Below, in pieces: positions 61,608-64,000 of a stretch of DNA of 64,000 nucleotides; the stretch's first letter is position 1, and the number at the start of each line of letters is the position of its first letter. The stretch is taken from contig CM067443.1 of NCBI GenBank assembly GCA_034508935.3, positions 20,659,221 to 20,723,220 on the forward strand. Reading direction: 5' to 3'. The stretch comes from Berghia stephanieae. Lineage: Eukaryota > Mollusca > Gastropoda > Nudibranchia > Aeolidiidae. The notes under the pieces are model-generated. The model was not told the origin of the DNA, did not search any database, and saw nothing but the letters and a program-made list of their open reading frames with translations. Position numbers and translations under genes: made by a program.

Positions 61608-61948
61608 TAATACCCAGCCATAGAATTAAACGAATCTATCTGAAAAAGGTATGTCTAGAACAGTGACGAACCAAAAAAAAAAAAAATTAAAAAAAAATTT
61701 TTTTTTAAAAATAAAAAAATGAACCAAATATTTTTTTAAAGAAACACCCGAAGAATTCAGGATCCAACCTCAAACCCTCTGATTACTTCTGAAAAGTTCG
61801 TAGATTGTCCGACTCCCTGTCCGTTTTCTCATTTTCATCGACTAGGTAGGTACAGCGCATTCCAAGTTTTCATATAAGGCTTTGAAAAGTTAAGTTATTT
61901 TGGAGAAGTAGGTACATCCTATTCCATAATATGCCTACGTAATATTCC

Positions 61949-61952
<4 letters not shown>

Positions 61953-62026
<74 letters not shown>

Positions 62027-62038
62027 TCTCTCACCCCC
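61953..62038. repeat. (CT)n microsatellite
   Basis: About 85 bp. Confidence 0.95.
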
Positions 62039-62127
62039 TTCTCTCTCTGACTAGAGTCAAATGCTTTTGCAAAGTTTCATTTCTGTTATAATGAGCAGAA
62101 TAGATATTTATTGATCTATTTATGATG

Positions 62128-62380
62128 CTAATATATGACCCAACGTCTCAAAGCGGTATTATGTCGGGATAGACCAGATGCTAAAAAATTCAAATTAAAG
62201 TGAAACTGGACAAAAATATGAATTACTGGTATTTAGCAACCTGAAATATGATATTCATTCTCCTCAATACAGTTTATAAAATGAACGCAAGTCTGATATA
62301 TCTTGCTACAAATTTAATTTTCAGCATCTTAGTCATCCCGACTTAATATTGCTTTGAGGCGAGGGGTCACATATTATTAG
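62128..62380. mobile_element. MITE-like element with ~40-bp inverted ends
   Basis: The left end ctaatatatgaccc...cggtattatgtcggga pairs with the right end tcccgacttaatatt...ggggtcacatattattag. Length 253 bp. Target duplication unclear. Confidence 0.65.
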
Positions 62381-62489
62381 ATCGGGGTCTACCCCCTCCT
62401 TTATTCTATCAATTAATATTCTGCCGAGTAGCGCTGTGTCGGGAATTGGTAAATAAAGGCATCTCGAGCAATGAACCACAGTATATATC

Positions 62490-62793
62490 AAAACAAACAA
62501 ACAAACAAACAAATTGAGCTTGTATATAGCGCAATATCCACTAAACGTGCTCAAAGCGCTTTACAAGTGGTCCCTGACCAACGTGTAGGACGGGACTTAA
62601 CGCTGATATTACACTTTTTTTTTCGGACAGAGACAACGTTGTTAATGGTCAGGTACTCATTTTACACCTGAGTACTGTGAGATAATGCGAGTAAAGAGCC
62701 TTTTCCAATGACTGAACTATGCACCGAGCGAGGCTCGAACCCAGGACCTTCCAATCCGAAAGCGAGTGTCATAACACTAGACCACATAGCCGC
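62490..62793 (-). repeat. tRNA-derived SINE with Deu-like tail, full copy
   Basis: On the minus strand: gcggctatgtggtctagtg, ggtcctgggttcgagcc, then a body matching 55547-55910, the tail aaagcgctttgagcacg with gcgctatata, and (tttg)n. The short (tttg)n end and intact tail suggest that it is younger than its sister. Confidence 0.88.
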
Positions 62794-64000
62794 ACATATC
62801 ATATCCTATGCAATCAGAGAGTATTATTATCTAATTAGTAGATACTCATTGTGACGAGCGATTTTCTTTCACTGCGTGTTTCTTTATCATTCGTCATCGT
62901 CTCGTTTCAAAACCACTTCAAACCTAGTGGACGAGACATATATTTAATTAACACCTCCATTTAAAATACTCAAACATGGACAGTCTTTCTCCAATAAAGC
63001 CCCAAATCTTTCTAACGGAAATTTTGGTCGTTAGGTGGGGAAACATTTCCATTGTATAACGGAACCTCACTTTCAGCTAAAGGCTTATTTACCTGTTCAA
63101 ATTGTTTGCCATTGTATTCATGCCTGCTGCTAATTACTTTTTCCAAACAAGACTCCAACGTGCATATGCCCTGAGGTCTTGTCTCGTTCAAGAGTAGCTA
63201 AAATTGCAATTACTGTCCTATCTCTCCGTTAACTCTCCGTTATCCCGTATTAATCAAAGCATATGGATATCATTGGCTATCTTAAACAGGAACATTCTTC
63301 TGATTGGCTATTCCCATAATTCAGACGCTCTTTTCCATTTCATAAAACCAAATTCATCTCTGAATCTAATCACACACACGCCTAAGAAGCCCAAGAAAGA
63401 AGAGCTATCCCTCCAATTTCAAACTTTAAAAAAGTTTGTCATCCCTCGGCTGGAGGTAAAATGAATTATTGGTTAACATTCAAAGTGGAACGAGATATTT
63501 CTGTTAATTCAATTTAATCTGTTATTAATATTACAGTTTGTGTATATATTTTTAATTGTGCTATTCCATGGATGTTCGTAAGATGGAATACATGTACAAA
63601 ACTATATCTATATGTATCTTATACTATAGTTAACATTTGCTTATGATCTATGCTATTTTTTTCATTTATATTCAATATGTATATTGCTTGAATGTCTGTA
63701 CCCCACCGCCAATCGCCGGCCACACATCATAACCTCAATTATAATTAATAAAAATAAATAAAGAAATACCAGGGACACAAACCTGTTAAATTCTCATCAT
63801 GTAAGATAGCTCGACTGTCAGTTGATGTTTAAAACATATACTAACTACCATTATCATGGAATTACTGCTTCTCCTTGCCTTTGTCGGCAAATAAAGGCTA
63901 TTATGATGTGTCGCTCAAGGACGATTCGGTGGCGAAAGACACACTCGATTGGCTTTAAGACCTTGTTGTTTTAACTCTTAATTGAAGGTCCTGATCCTGG
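62794..64000. other. AT-rich non-coding, no supported gene
   Basis: Only short frames. An 86-codon frame at 63204-63464 has no recognisable features. Confidence 0.35.

Noticed and set aside
59537-61666. Repeated 78-92 codon proteins (MSQSFLCYMF and the minus-strand MVGFEPATLL)
   Set aside because: They are copies of one frame through the tandem repeat and end in its A tract. MVGFEPATLLVRQ is the usual chance translation of a tRNA-like segment.

Overview
The window is AT-rich, repeat-crowded animal DNA with introns, long microsatellites and many retroposed repeats. Two tRNA-derived SINEs end in a Deu-like tail (the AAAGCGCTTTGAG type), a tail best known from deuterostomes. A marine invertebrate, perhaps an echinoderm or another non-vertebrate deuterostome, is my best guess, at low confidence. 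I see no bacterial features, no CRISPR array, and no retrovirus-like or capsid-bearing element.

Bases 1-44,430 look like one large minus-strand gene. A 5' constant exon (43290-44430) carries the start codon, a Q/S/N-rich acidic region with SUMO-type motifs, and a GTAAGT donor in phase 1. Downstream on the same strand lie twelve separate exons (between 665 and 25369). Each begins at a pyrimidine-AG acceptor in the same phase 1, encodes two to four Cys2-His2-type zinc fingers, and ends in its own stop. This is the layout of Drosophila lola and mod(mdg4): one shared N-terminus joined to interchangeable DNA-binding C-termini. No BTB domain is visible and I do not recognise the constant region. 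The exon phases are seen; the splicing itself is inference. The constant exon changes reading frame twice as assembled.

The spaces between exons are filled by two related SINE-like families, A (about 530 bp, some 25 copies) and B (about 338 bp, 5 copies). Many copies have 12-15 bp target duplications. Every copy I can orient lies on the minus strand, the same as the gene, and none lies beyond 45.2 kb. Nested insertions are common. One family A copy holds both a family B copy and a 3.0-kb hAT-type element whose interior is a giant imperfect palindrome.

Bases 36-43 kb are a long intron with a broken RTE-like LINE fragment. Bases 45-64 kb, upstream of the gene, hold no convincing coding gene. 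They contain microsatellites (including about 450 bp of GA flanked by inverted arms), an inverted repeat with splice-donor-like sequence in both arms, three diverged direct repeats, and a second hAT-type element (55053-57860) with SINEs and a 246-bp MITE inside it. They also contain a LINE tail with a tandem duplication and a five-unit array carrying a tRNA-Gly-like sequence, bounded as a whole by one 12-bp target duplication.
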